Assembly (NCBI RefSeq): GCF_001592935.1
Contig: NZ_LRDB01000001.1
Coordinates: 372,001-436,000, forward strand
Direction of reading: 5' to 3'
Length of the DNA: 64,000 bases
Source: Roseivirga echinicomitans
GTDB taxonomy: Bacteria > Bacteroidota > Bacteroidia > Cytophagales > Cyclobacteriaceae
In this document: positions 32,843-42,380 of the stretch, one piece after another
Position numbering within the stretch: the stretch's first letter is position 1
Layout of the letters: each line of letters begins with the position of its first letter
Translations under genes and position numbers: made by a program
The notes under the pieces: model-generated
What the model was told of the DNA's origin: nothing
Seen by the model: the letters and a program-made list of their open reading frames with translations, nothing else
The model's database searches: none

Positions 32843-34085
32843 AAAGCAGTCGCTTGTGCTTTATATTGAACTGCATAAGCTCACCATCTCTACGAATAAT
32901 CAACTTAAGTCGCTCGCCAGGGGTTCGTTTCAAAACTGAAACAACTTCATCCAACTTATAAAAGAATGCAGGGTTATTATTCATTGCAATAATTTCGTCC
33001 CCTATCTCCAAGCCCGCTTTATCTGCTGGTGAGTCTGCAATAATATCATTTACATAATATTCATTAAGTCGCTCCCCGAAGGCCATTACATTCATACCAA
33101 CAGTATTGAATTGAAACCTATCACGAATGTTATTGTTTGGCTTTAAATACATGTACCCTTCGGAGTAGTTGAAGATTACGTGGAATCTAGAGAGCACATC
33201 GGAACCAATGGTTCCATATCGGATATCCTCCTTTTCTATTTCACTATCCGGTTTAGACAACCCCCAATCGTCTGGGTAAGAGGTCAACACTTTTTTAAAT
33301 TTGTATTTACCCAGCCTGATTTTCTTTACCCTACCTATTTTTCCTTTTACAATTCCTGCAAGGCCTCTTCCAATAGTGTGGTCAAGCGTTCTCTCAGGCA
33401 AAACAATGTCTTCATTAGAACCCGCATCTAGAAAAAGTGCACTGCTAGCCCCTGTATCAATAAGCAATTTTACAGTGATCGCCTTTTCTCCCTTTTGTTT
33501 TACTGTAACATTTACGTACGGACGAAAATTCTCAATTGTGATAGGAATTTTTTTGTATTTCTTAGGTCGTTTAAAGTCCTCTGGATGGGTCAGGTTAATT
33601 CTTCTTTCTGCATAATCGATATCCACAACAAAGCGATTGAAGATTTCTGAACCCAGGATTCCATGGGCTTCGACCCCAAGCACATTTTCTATATCCACGA
33701 AATTACTTTGAAGGACTAACATAGATTGGTCCTTCCCATGTACTCCAGCAAAATTCACCCTGATGTCATTCGCTACCCAAAGATCCGTAACCTTATTGCC
33801 ATCCGCAGCATAAATTGGAATTGTTCTGGCATTCATTAAGTTATTTTCCCCAATGATCAGTTTATCAAAAATCATCCCCGATTCGGAACCGGTGTCCAAA
33901 ATGAAATTGAAGGGGCCTTGCTCATTTATTTTGATCGGAACGATCATCAGATTACTTTCATTTCTGAAAGACAAGGAAACCCTGCTAGCCCCGTTTTCTA
34001 GGCCGAAACCAATTGAATTCTGGGCATTGAGATTTGTAATATGGAAGAGAAAGACGGAGAAAAGTATAATTGGCAGATATTTCAT
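32841..34085 (-). CDS. Retropepsin-like aspartyl protease with PDZ domain
   Basis: A 414-residue exported protein: signal peptide YLPIILFSVFLFHITNLNAQ, then two aspartyl-protease halves with FILDTGSESGMIFD near 65 and LLIDTGASSALFLD near 210, and a C-terminal PDZ domain (IIADSPADKAGLEIGDEIIA near 355). The DTGS/DTGA pair gives both catalytic Asp residues in one chain. I start it at ATG 34085 because the frame opening at 34118 adds a hydrophilic stretch before the signal. The substrate is unknown. Confidence 0.88.
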   Translation of the reverse strand: MKYLPIILFSVFLFHITNLNAQNSIGFGLENGASRVSLSFRNESNLMIVPIKINEQGPFNFILDTGSESGMIFDKLIIGENNLMNARTIPIYAADGNKVTDLWVANDIRVNFAGVHGKDQSMLVLQSNFVDIENVLGVEAHGILGSEIFNRFVVDIDYAERRINLTHPEDFKRPKKYKKIPITIENFRPYVNVTVKQKGEKAITVKLLIDTGASSALFLDAGSNEDIVLPERTLDHTIGRGLAGIVKGKIGRVKKIRLGKYKFKKVLTSYPDDWGLSKPDSEIEKEDIRYGTIGSDVLSRFHVIFNYSEGYMYLKPNNNIRDRFQFNTVGMNVMAFGERLNEYYVNDIIADSPADKAGLEIGDEIIAMNNNPAFFYKLDEVVSVLKRTPGERLKLIIRRDGELMQFNIKHKRLL

Positions 34086-34174
34086 ATGAGTGGGTGTCTT
34101 GTGTTCTGAATGAATCAATTAAATAACACTCTGAAAAACGTAAACCCTTACCAAAGTATAAGAGTTGAGTTTTC

Positions 34175-34612
34175 TCAATCTCTAAACCACTTTTTATATA
34201 TTGGTTTTCTATATATAAATTGGAAGTAAACTAAAGGGTATAAAACATAGTTCAGAAGTATGAATGGTGTTGAATATTCAATGTCATCAACAATCAATGA
34301 TCCCGAATCCATACGCTTAATTATGTGCCTATGCTTCCATTTCCTTATGAAAGTAGGAAGCCTTCTGCCAACATCAACAAATTCAAAGAGCTCCTCAGAG
34401 TCGGTTTGATCTACAATTTCACTCACCCACTCTTGTTTGAATATACCAAAATTAAGTGAGAGCGCGACAATATCTCCTGGCTCACAACCATCATATCGGT
34501 TTAACTCAACTTTTGGAAAAGGAGGGCTCAAGCTAATAAAGAGCCTTTCATTAAATCCATTCTTTACTTTCGTCAAGTCTTGCTCTACCTTGGTGGAAAT
34601 TTTGATTTTCAT
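34175..34612 (-). CDS. SRPBCC (START-like) ligand-binding-type protein
   Basis: A 145-residue protein with the look of the SRPBCC cyclase/dehydrase fold: an N-terminal strand, LFISLSPPFPKVELNRYDGC, EPGDIVALSLNF, QEWVSEIVDQ, and a C-terminal long helix ending YRKPIYKKWFRD. Such proteins bind hydrophobic ligands in a deep pocket. No signal peptide is seen. It is divergent from the TPR-CHAT gene. Confidence 0.65.
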   Translation of the reverse strand: MKIKISTKVEQDLTKVKNGFNERLFISLSPPFPKVELNRYDGCEPGDIVALSLNFGIFKQEWVSEIVDQTDSEELFEFVDVGRRLPTFIRKWKHRHIIKRMDSGSLIVDDIEYSTPFILLNYVLYPLVYFQFIYRKPIYKKWFRD

Positions 34613-34719
34613 AACCGATTAACTACTCTTTCGTCCAAAAGTTTGTCGCATTCCCTTATTTGGAACTACAGCCTATTCTTCCTATTTTTCATAATATTTA
34701 CTCTACTCAACCCATTGTA

Positions 34720-37700
34720 ATGTCTCTACTAACGAGATGCTATTCTAAAGCTCCTCTTCTAAGCTGGCTTTTACTTATATTTCTATGTACCCCCTTAGGA
34801 GCGCAGCAAAGTGATTTTAATAAAATAAAAACCCCTTTTGTACTTAAGAACTCTTGGACTGACAAGCTAAATGAAAAGCTCAAAGAAGATCGACAAAATC
34901 CATCTTCCATGAATGCTAAGAGTTTAGAATATATTCAATCGGTACTGCCTCAAATTGAAGAAGAAAAAGATTATGAATCACTCTCTTATCTTTTGGAGCG
35001 AAATGCCGCAATATTATGGATTTTAAGAAGGGATTCTTTGGCCCTAGTTTCCGTGACAAAATCAATTGAGACTGCAAAGAAACATTTACCCACTAATCAC
35101 TTTTTACTTTCGAGAGCATATTTTAGAAGAGGCTATATAGAGCACAAAATTGCCGACTTCTACGCGGCTGGCTCTGATTTAGATTCTGCTCAAGCCATTT
35201 ATAAGTCCTCCAATAACTATGATTCTGCTCTTTATCATGATTTAATTGAGTATAAATACTATGCCTACAGTTATGGTGAAATGAATTTAGACACTTTAAC
35301 TAAGTATTTAGATGAACGAATGGAGGAGCGTTTAAGTAAACCTAAAACAAAGCCTGATGATATTCTATACTTAATGAACGACTATGCGAAAGTGTATATG
35401 CAAAAGGGGGATTATGCGCAAGCTTTAGCCTACGCGATTGAAGAGGTGGCCTATTCTAAAGAGAAGTACGATTCGGTACTAAAGTCGCGATATATAGACT
35501 CTAGATTTAATTTGGGAAATGTACTTTATAGAATGAAGGACTTCGAAAGAGGCTTAAGGGTGTGTAACGAATTACTTAATGAAACTGAAAACATTACTAA
35601 GTTCTTTGGAGTACTTTCTCCTGAAGAAACTCAAAGTGTTAAAGGTAAAATTATTGGAATGAAATCGCTCAGGGCAGCGATTCTCTTGGGGTTAAGAAAA
35701 TATGAAGAGTCTATTAAAAGTCTACAAGAAATCATTGACACAAATTCTGGAGAGTCTCGGTTCATTATTCAACAAAAAATTAATATTGCCAATGGACTTC
35801 TAAGTCTAGAAAAATATGATGAGGCGAAAGCCTTGATCGAAAATATATTGACTGAGCTAAGGCCCACCTTTCCTAATAAGCAGGCTGAATCCCTGTTTAG
35901 TGTAGCAGGTTCGTTATATAATGAGCTAGACAAATCTGATCTTTCATTTGACTACTATGATTCTGCCGTAAGAAATAGTATTCCAGAATACTATAAGTCT
36001 GACATTCTCAAGTTTCCGGAAATTAAGAATCAAAAAATAACCATTGATGCAATGGCATCCTTACGTGACAAAGCCAGATCACTTATACGGTATTACAACC
36101 AAAGCCTACAGGATAGCTTAAGTGTCCTGTTGGCCGCGAGTTCTTATGCTAGTAACACACACAACCTTTTGATGGGCAGTAGGCAAGAGTTAATGAGAAC
36201 CGAGGGCAAGCTATTTCTATCAGAGAACTTTAAGTCATTGTATGAAGCAGGGATTGAGGCCTCATATTTAATGTTCAATCTGGGGAGTAAAAAAATTGGC
36301 TTTGAAAATGCCTCTGAGTTTTTCAGGTTAAGTAAAGCAGTATTGTTCTTGGAGCAATCAGGTGAGTTCGGAAAAATTCAGAATTCAAATGTGCCGCAAT
36401 ACCTAAGGAGTGAATTTTACCAATTAAAAACTGAAATAGAGAGCCTAAATATCACCTTCTATTCCATTCTAGACAAATCTTCGCCTACCAGTGATTCGGT
36501 AGGTAGAATCAATAATAGGTTACTCAATGCGAGTGAAAAACTGAAAGAGTTAAAAGACAGTGTTTCTCTCTTTTTGGTTGATCAGTCCGATGACGACAAC
36601 CTTGTGTTCAAAAATCAGCCGCTTGACAAAATAGGCCGTAATAAGGCTGTAATTGAGTTCTTTGTAGGAGAAAACCAAGTTTTTATACTGGGAAAGTCAG
36701 CCAACAAGCAGGTTTTTGAGCGTGTGAATATTGACGAAAGGTTCAAAAATTCCTTTAATGATTTAATCGTAGAGGTTGGTAATAGGCCTCAACTGGCCGA
36801 TTATGAAAACAATCTTAAGGCTTTTAATACGAACTCCTACTATATCTATAGCCTATTGCTGAAACCGATAATTGATCAGTTTGATGGCGCAATAAACGAT
36901 CTCACTATTATTCCAGATGAGTATTTGTCACGACTTCCATTTGAAACCCTTATTACTTCTAAAGCCGAAAATCCAAGGTCGTTTAAAAACTTGCCTTATC
37001 TCATTAACGACTACACTATTAATTATCAGCTTTCCTCAAATCGGGATTTTGACAAAGCGGTGGCTAAAAAAGCGACAAAAAACCTAATTGGAATAGGTTA
37101 TAGTCAGGGAGATAATGATTCAGGATTTGCAGCATTACCAGGAACTGATAGAGAAATTAAGTTTCTACAATCTAAAATTGAAGGCGACTATTACCTCGGA
37201 AATGAAGGCTCTAAAAGTGTTTTCTTAAAAACAGCAAAAGACTATGATGTGCTTCATTTGGCCATTCATGGAGTAGCCGACAGTACTGGAAAATATGAAT
37301 CGAAACTGATTTTTAACGGCATTGACAATATCTTAAAAACTGGTGATCTTTATTTGGCTGGACTACAGGCCAGATTGGCCATTCTAAGCGCATGTGAAAG
37401 TGGAGTAGGAGAAATTAATAGAGGAGAGGGAGCTTTTAGTATTGCCCGAGGTTTTGCCCTTGTGGGTGTTCCTTCCATTGTAATGAGCCTTTGGAGTGTA
37501 AATGATAAAGTCACTTCCGAATTAATGGTAAATACGCATAAGCTGCTAAATGAAAAAATTCCTATTAATATGGCCATTGCTCAAACCAAACGAGACTATC
37601 TACAAAATTCTGATAATTACACTGCACACCCATATTATTGGGCCGCATTCATATCATTGGGCTCCCCAATCACTATTGAAGGTAGAAACCCTATCTGGAT

Positions 37701-37794
37701 GAAGATAGTAATCATCGGCTCTATAGTGATCTTAATACTTCTTCTTTTAATGTTTTGGAGAAAGAAAAAAGCAAATCAACCATCTGGCTTTTAG
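34720..37794 (+). CDS. TPR-CHAT protease-like protein with C-terminal membrane anchor
   Basis: A 1024-residue protein: signal peptide (LLSWLLLIFLCTPLGAQ), several tetratricopeptide repeats (for example AYFRRGYIEHKIADFYAAGSD, YAQALAYAIEEVAYS), a long helical middle, and a CHAT caspase-like domain. The catalytic His is in LHLAIHGVAD near 849 and the Cys in LSACESGVGE near 892, both intact. A helix at the very end (IVIIGSIVILILLLLMFW) is followed by a basic tail. The ATG at 34720 is better than the frame opening at 34660 because it begins with the signal peptide. The domain thus seems to face the periplasm, anchored in the inner membrane. Target unknown. Confidence 0.88.
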   Translation: MSLLTRCYSKAPLLSWLLLIFLCTPLGAQQSDFNKIKTPFVLKNSWTDKLNEKLKEDRQNPSSMNAKSLEYIQSVLPQIEEEKDYESLSYLLERNAAILWILRRDSLALVSVTKSIETAKKHLPTNHFLLSRAYFRRGYIEHKIADFYAAGSDLDSAQAIYKSSNNYDSALYHDLIEYKYYAYSYGEMNLDTLTKYLDERMEERLSKPKTKPDDILYLMNDYAKVYMQKGDYAQALAYAIEEVAYSKEKYDSVLKSRYIDSRFNLGNVLYRMKDFERGLRVCNELLNETENITKFFGVLSPEETQSVKGKIIGMKSLRAAILLGLRKYEESIKSLQEIIDTNSGESRFIIQQKINIANGLLSLEKYDEAKALIENILTELRPTFPNKQAESLFSVAGSLYNELDKSDLSFDYYDSAVRNSIPEYYKSDILKFPEIKNQKITIDAMASLRDKARSLIRYYNQSLQDSLSVLLAASSYASNTHNLLMGSRQELMRTEGKLFLSENFKSLYEAGIEASYLMFNLGSKKIGFENASEFFRLSKAVLFLEQSGEFGKIQNSNVPQYLRSEFYQLKTEIESLNITFYSILDKSSPTSDSVGRINNRLLNASEKLKELKDSVSLFLVDQSDDDNLVFKNQPLDKIGRNKAVIEFFVGENQVFILGKSANKQVFERVNIDERFKNSFNDLIVEVGNRPQLADYENNLKAFNTNSYYIYSLLLKPIIDQFDGAINDLTIIPDEYLSRLPFETLITSKAENPRSFKNLPYLINDYTINYQLSSNRDFDKAVAKKATKNLIGIGYSQGDNDSGFAALPGTDREIKFLQSKIEGDYYLGNEGSKSVFLKTAKDYDVLHLAIHGVADSTGKYESKLIFNGIDNILKTGDLYLAGLQARLAILSACESGVGEINRGEGAFSIARGFALVGVPSIVMSLWSVNDKVTSELMVNTHKLLNEKIPINMAIAQTKRDYLQNSDNYTAHPYYWAAFISLGSPITIEGRNPIWMKIVIIGSIVILILLLLMFWRKKKANQPSGF

Positions 37795-37818
37795 TTTAGA
37801 CTGAAGGTATAACAAAGA

Positions 37819-37853
37819 AAAAGCCCAGAGCACGATATGCGCTCTGGGCTTTT
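37819..37853. terminator. Bidirectional terminator between the CHAT and M1 peptidase genes
   Basis: A 13-bp perfect stem (37819-37831 with 37841-37853) with A and T tracts on its flanks and a 9-base loop, between two convergent stops. Confidence 0.88.
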
Positions 37854-37873
37854 CAATTCCTATTTGAGGTAGT

Positions 37874-40216
37874 CTAATTTCCTCCGTTGGCTTTTTGCAT
37901 TGGGTTAGAACCAGTGGCTTGGCCTCTGGCACCAGCACCTCCGCCTCTAAACATCTCGAAGCGAGAAGGCTTGTTTACTCTTGGGAAGTAATTGTTGTCT
38001 TCATTAGTATCCGCTGTCTCACGTTTAGGGTCAATACGAATCTGAACCACTTCTTTATCTTTCATAAAGGCCTTGGTCACTTTGTCTTCGTTCTTTCTCC
38101 AGATGTAAGCAGGAATTCTCTCTATTTCAGTCGTGCCATCAGCGTAAGTCCATTCAATAATGATTGGCATCACTAAGCCTCCTTGGTTAGAAAAATCTAT
38201 TTGATAGAAGTTCTTGTTACTACCCAACATGGCTCTTTCTTGATCGCTTAACGAAGCACTGAATCTCTGATATGCATTTTTAGCCTCTTCAGTCACTTTA
38301 AATTCGTCATAAGAATAATAGAAGTCCTGAAGCCCTTTGTCCTTCTCAGCATAGTAAATCATGCCTTCTTCCTTATTCTTATCCTTTCTGATGTCATAAT
38401 CCGCTTCTGCTGCTTCTGCCTTCATTCTTGGATATTCAACTGCAGGGTTTTTTGTATCCAATTTGTACCATTGTACATCGTCAATCGCGATATCCGTATT
38501 GTCAATAGTGAAGTACCAGCCTCTTATAAACCAATCCAAATCTACTGCCGAAGCATCTTCTAAGGTTCTAAAGAGATCGTCTGGAGTTGGGTGTTTAAAT
38601 GCCCAACGTTGCGCATACTCTTTAAAGGCAAAGTCGAAAAGCTCACGGCCCATAATGGTTTCTCTCAATATATTTAAGCCTGTAGCCGCTTTCGCGTAAG
38701 CATTATTACCAAACCCAATAATGTTTTCTGAGTTGGTCATAATTGGCTCTAATTGATCTTTAGGCAATCCCATATAAGGAGCAATTTTATGTGCTGGCCC
38801 TCTTCTTGAAGGATAGTTTTCATCAAACTCTTGCTCGGTGAGGTACTGCATAAAAGTGTTAAGTCCTTCATCCATCCATGTCCACTGACGCTCATCAGAG
38901 TTCACAATCATTGGGAAGAAGTTGTGGCCTACTTCGTGAATAATCACACCAATTGCACCCCATTTAGTCGACTCTGGATAAGTGCCATCAGGCAAAGTCC
39001 TACCATAGTTAAAGCAAATCATTGGGTACTCCATTCCATTCGAAGCCTCTACTGAAATCGCTACTGGATAAGGATAAGGAATAGTGTATTTAGAGTAAGT
39101 TTTTAAAGTATGTGCTACTGCTTTGGTTGAATAGGGAGCATAAATACCATAAGCTTCTTTCGCATAATACGACATCGCCATTGGCTTATCACTTCTGCCT
39201 TCAATAGTTACGGCCATCGCATCCCAAACAAATTTTCTAGAAGAAGTCCATGCAAAGTCACGAACGTTTTCAGCTTTGAAATTCCAAGTTTTCTTGCCGG
39301 TTGGTTTTCCTTTTTCAGCTGCTTTAGCCTCTGCCAAAGTCACAATTTCAACGGGTTCAACTTCTGATTTTTTTGCTTGCTCCCATCTTTTTCTTTGCTC
39401 AGCAGTGAGCACAGTGTTAGGGTTTTGAAGCACACCTGTTGATCCTACAACATGGTCGTTTGGTACCGTCATTTTCACATCGAAATCTCCGAAGGTCAAA
39501 GCAAACTCTCCACGTCCTGTGAATTGTTTGTTGTTCCAACCTTGAAAATCAGAATAAACGGCCATTCTCGGGTACCAGCCTGTAATGGTATACATGTAGT
39601 TTCCATCTTCAGGGAAATACTCATAACCACCTCTAGCGCCCGACTCATCTCTTGGCGTTGTATTGTACCACCACTTAATTCCAAATGTCATTTTATCACC
39701 TGCTTTTAAGGGCGAAGGGAGATCAATTCGCATCATGGTCTCATTGATGGTATAGGTCATGTTTCCACCTTTGGCATCTTTCACTTCGGTAATGTGAAAA
39801 CCCCAGTCATTATCGTGACCGTTTAACGCTTTAATCTGATCATAGCTCATTCTGTTTCGGATAGCGCTTTCTTCCCACTTATACACGGGGTTATCGGGCT
39901 GTCTTACATTCTCGTCTAAAGAAATCCACAGGTACTCAAGTGGGTCAGGAGAGTTGTTGTAATAGGTAATTTTTTCAGAACCTGTCAGTCGCTGATTGGT
40001 ATCATCCAATTCAGCTTCAATAACGTAATCTGCCTTTTGTTGCCAATATTCATGGCCTGGGGCTCCAGATGCGGTACGGTATACACTTGGGTCACGGAGC
40101 ATTCGCTCCAATTGCTCAAAACGTTTACCGTGGTTGCTATTGATCACTTGGGCCAAAGATTGGCCTGAAATGAAAACAACCGCTGTTACTACGAAAAGTA
40201 ATCGTTTCATATTCAT
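37874..40216 (-). CDS. M1-family metallopeptidase
   Basis: A 780-residue exported zinc peptidase. It has a signal peptide (LLFVVTAVVFISGQSLAQ), an N-terminal beta domain, a gluzincin motif VIIHEVGHNFFP near 426 with the downstream zinc Glu in WMDEGLNTFMQY 19 residues later, and the upstream ISVEASNGMEYPM in the place of the GxMEN motif. The C-terminus is Gly-rich (FRGGGAGARGQ). It is a periplasmic or surface aminopeptidase. It sits upstream of nothing on its strand but neighbours HupE and DUF6702, as in other Bacteroidota. Confidence 0.92.
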   Translation of the reverse strand: MNMKRLLFVVTAVVFISGQSLAQVINSNHGKRFEQLERMLRDPSVYRTASGAPGHEYWQQKADYVIEAELDDTNQRLTGSEKITYYNNSPDPLEYLWISLDENVRQPDNPVYKWEESAIRNRMSYDQIKALNGHDNDWGFHITEVKDAKGGNMTYTINETMMRIDLPSPLKAGDKMTFGIKWWYNTTPRDESGARGGYEYFPEDGNYMYTITGWYPRMAVYSDFQGWNNKQFTGRGEFALTFGDFDVKMTVPNDHVVGSTGVLQNPNTVLTAEQRKRWEQAKKSEVEPVEIVTLAEAKAAEKGKPTGKKTWNFKAENVRDFAWTSSRKFVWDAMAVTIEGRSDKPMAMSYYAKEAYGIYAPYSTKAVAHTLKTYSKYTIPYPYPVAISVEASNGMEYPMICFNYGRTLPDGTYPESTKWGAIGVIIHEVGHNFFPMIVNSDERQWTWMDEGLNTFMQYLTEQEFDENYPSRRGPAHKIAPYMGLPKDQLEPIMTNSENIIGFGNNAYAKAATGLNILRETIMGRELFDFAFKEYAQRWAFKHPTPDDLFRTLEDASAVDLDWFIRGWYFTIDNTDIAIDDVQWYKLDTKNPAVEYPRMKAEAAEADYDIRKDKNKEEGMIYYAEKDKGLQDFYYSYDEFKVTEEAKNAYQRFSASLSDQERAMLGSNKNFYQIDFSNQGGLVMPIIIEWTYADGTTEIERIPAYIWRKNEDKVTKAFMKDKEVVQIRIDPKRETADTNEDNNYFPRVNKPSRFEMFRGGGAGARGQATGSNPMQKANGGN

Positions 40217-40374
40217 TCGTTTGTTTGATTTTTATGATTTACTCGATCCCCTTTTCCTCAAAAGAAGACTTTTCCTATTTGAAAAATAGAAGAAACGGGG
40301 ATTCAATTTATAAAAGGAATTCTAGAATTGATAGAGATAGTTTAATCTCTTTCCTGTTAAAACAAATAAGGTGC

Positions 40375-40959
40375 CTACCAAAACTTCATCTCAATCATCA
40401 TGGTGATTGCAATACCAGCGATGGCCGAAGAAACCACCAAATTCCAATCTCTTCTCGAGACACTAAAAAGGCCGGTAAAGACTGCTGAAATAATCATGAA
40501 AAGGGCCACGATTATCACCTGACCCAACTCAAGCCCTATATTAAAGGCCAATAACTGGGTAATGATACTTTCATTTTTACCCAAGAGACTCTTCAAGTAA
40601 TTTGAAAAACCCAAGCCGTGGATCAAACCAAAAAACAGTGCAAAAAAGTAATTAAGGTTTAATACCGAAGGCTTAACCGAGTTTTGCTTTCGAATAATAT
40701 TGCTGAAAGCAGTAATGAAAATCGTAACGGGAATTAAAAACTCGATAATATCGGTACGAAAATTGACTAGTTCGAAAGTGCTTAAAGCGAGTGTAATCGA
40801 ATGACCAATGGTAAAAGCAGTGACTAAAATCAGTACTTTTTTCCAATCTTGCGCCATGTAAATGGCACAAAGCGCGATCACAAAAAGTATGTGGTCGAAA
40901 CCATAGATGTCGAGGATGTGTTCGTGTCCTAGTTGGAAATAAAGCTTAAACTGATCCAT
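40375..40959 (-). CDS. HupE/UreJ-family membrane protein
   Basis: A 194-residue protein with about six helices. The family signature is visible at the N-terminus (LGHEHILDIYGFDHILFV) and in TAFTIGHSITLALS, each with conserved histidines as in nickel or cobalt permeases of the HupE group; LIHGLGFSNYL adds another. Metal transport is likely but the metal is not known. The ATG at 40959 (MDQFKLYFQLG) is the family-like start. It is divergent from the DUF6702 gene, with which it is normally associated. Confidence 0.85.
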   Translation of the reverse strand: MDQFKLYFQLGHEHILDIYGFDHILFVIALCAIYMAQDWKKVLILVTAFTIGHSITLALSTFELVNFRTDIIEFLIPVTIFITAFSNIIRKQNSVKPSVLNLNYFFALFFGLIHGLGFSNYLKSLLGKNESIITQLLAFNIGLELGQVIIVALFMIISAVFTGLFSVSRRDWNLVVSSAIAGIAITMMIEMKFW

Positions 40960-41049
40960 TCTTGTATTTTGATGACTTGCTGACAGATTTTCACTTAGCT
41001 TTGCAATAATAAAACTTAATTTTTGAAGCACATACAAATAGCGTAATCC

Positions 41050-41547
41050 ATGCCTCATAAGCTTTTATATACGGTGATAATTGGACTCTTTTGGAATTTA
41101 CATCCTTTTCATGTGAGTGTGTGTGATATGGAGTACAACAAAGAAGCAAAGGCACTTCAAATCAGCCAACGTATATTTATGGACGATCTCGCCACGGGAC
41201 TTCAAGGCTTCCATAAAATGGATTACATCGATACCTACAAACCTAAAGATCCAAAAAAGCTAGACAGCTTGATTAACGAATACATTCAGGCCAAGCTTTT
41301 TATTACCATTGACGGCAAAAAAGCCAAGCTCGACTATATCGGTAGCGAGTTAGAAGGAGATGCCCGTTGGTGCTATATCGAAGTAAAAAACATAAGCTCC
41401 ATTTCTGAGTTAGACATTTCGAACGTTGTATTATTTGAGTCCTTTCCAGAGCAAGAAAACATTATTCACCTGAAAGTGAACGAGCAGCTAAAAAGCTATA
41501 AACTCAACAAAAAGGAAATTTCACATCTCTTTAAATTTGCCCAATGA
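41050..41547 (+). CDS. DUF6702-family exported protein
   Basis: A 165-residue protein with a signal-like N-terminus (YTVIIGLFWNLHPFHVSV). HPFHVSVCDMEYN and ALQISQRIFMDDL are the marks of the DUF6702 family that accompanies HupE and M1 peptidase genes. The function is unknown, possibly metal-related. Its last codons overlap the next start by 4 nt (ATGA). Confidence 0.82.
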   Translation: MPHKLLYTVIIGLFWNLHPFHVSVCDMEYNKEAKALQISQRIFMDDLATGLQGFHKMDYIDTYKPKDPKKLDSLINEYIQAKLFITIDGKKAKLDYIGSELEGDARWCYIEVKNISSISELDISNVVLFESFPEQENIIHLKVNEQLKSYKLNKKEISHLFKFAQ

Positions 41548-42380
41548 AACCTTTAGGTTTTTTATCAATACTACTTTTACTTACCGCTTGTGAGTTTGGA
41601 AAAAAGGAAAGCGTAACCACTGCCGAAGTGGTTCAAGCTATTCCGAAAGCTACTTTTGTCAATTACGAGCTCAATAAGATTTCAGAGAAAAAAGGGCCCT
41701 GCGTAGCCGATGGAAAGGGGGAGAAATGCTTGAGTATAGAAATTCAGTACCCTACTCTTGATAGCGGAGCCTCTGCCACTGTGCTCGATTCAATCAACCG
41801 ACAAATACAGCATGACATTTTGAATTACGCTTTTATCAGCGAACCTAAGGATGACTTCAAATTGCTGATTGAGGAAATGAGCCAAGAGTACAAAAAGATT
41901 TTGGATGAAAACAAAGACTATAAAACGGGTTGGCTTTTAGAAATTAGCTCTGATATCATTCATCAAGATTCAAGTTTTATCAGTACAGCCACTACAATTT
42001 TCACCTTCACGGGTGGTGCGCATCCAAACTCAATGCAGGTGTACCGTAGCTATGATTTAACTACGGGCAAAGTGTTAGAACTAGGTGATATCCTTGTGGA
42101 AGGGTATGAGGAAGAATTAAATAAGTTGGCTGAAATTGAATTCAGAATGGACAAGCAAATTCCACCAAGTGAGCCCTTGGATGAGCAAGGCTACTTCTTC
42201 GAGGATGGTAAGTTCCAACTCAACACCAACTTTGCTATTATGAACAAAAGCTTATTGTTCTATTACAACGCTTATGAAATTGGGCCATACGCCATGGGCC
42301 CCACCGAGCTAGAGCTCAAGTTAACAGACTATGTAAGCCTAATTAAACCCTCTGGAGTAATTGGCGATCTGAAAAATTAA
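41544..42380 (+). CDS. DUF3298/DUF4163 (RsiV-like) lipoprotein
   Basis: A 278-residue lipoprotein with lipobox LLLLTACEFG near 15. The body has the DUF4163/DUF3298 pair found in RsiV and PdaC proteins: SIEIQYPTLDSG and, in the second half, TFTGGAHPNSMQVYRSYDL and GKVLELGDILVEG. RsiV relatives bind lysozyme; a peptidoglycan- or ligand-binding role here is only an analogy. It is translationally coupled to the DUF6702 gene. The stop overlaps the RluD-like stop by 4 nt. Confidence 0.85.
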   Translation: MKPLGFLSILLLLTACEFGKKESVTTAEVVQAIPKATFVNYELNKISEKKGPCVADGKGEKCLSIEIQYPTLDSGASATVLDSINRQIQHDILNYAFISEPKDDFKLLIEEMSQEYKKILDENKDYKTGWLLEISSDIIHQDSSFISTATTIFTFTGGAHPNSMQVYRSYDLTTGKVLELGDILVEGYEEELNKLAEIEFRMDKQIPPSEPLDEQGYFFEDGKFQLNTNFAIMNKSLLFYYNAYEIGPYAMGPTELELKLTDYVSLIKPSGVIGDLKN

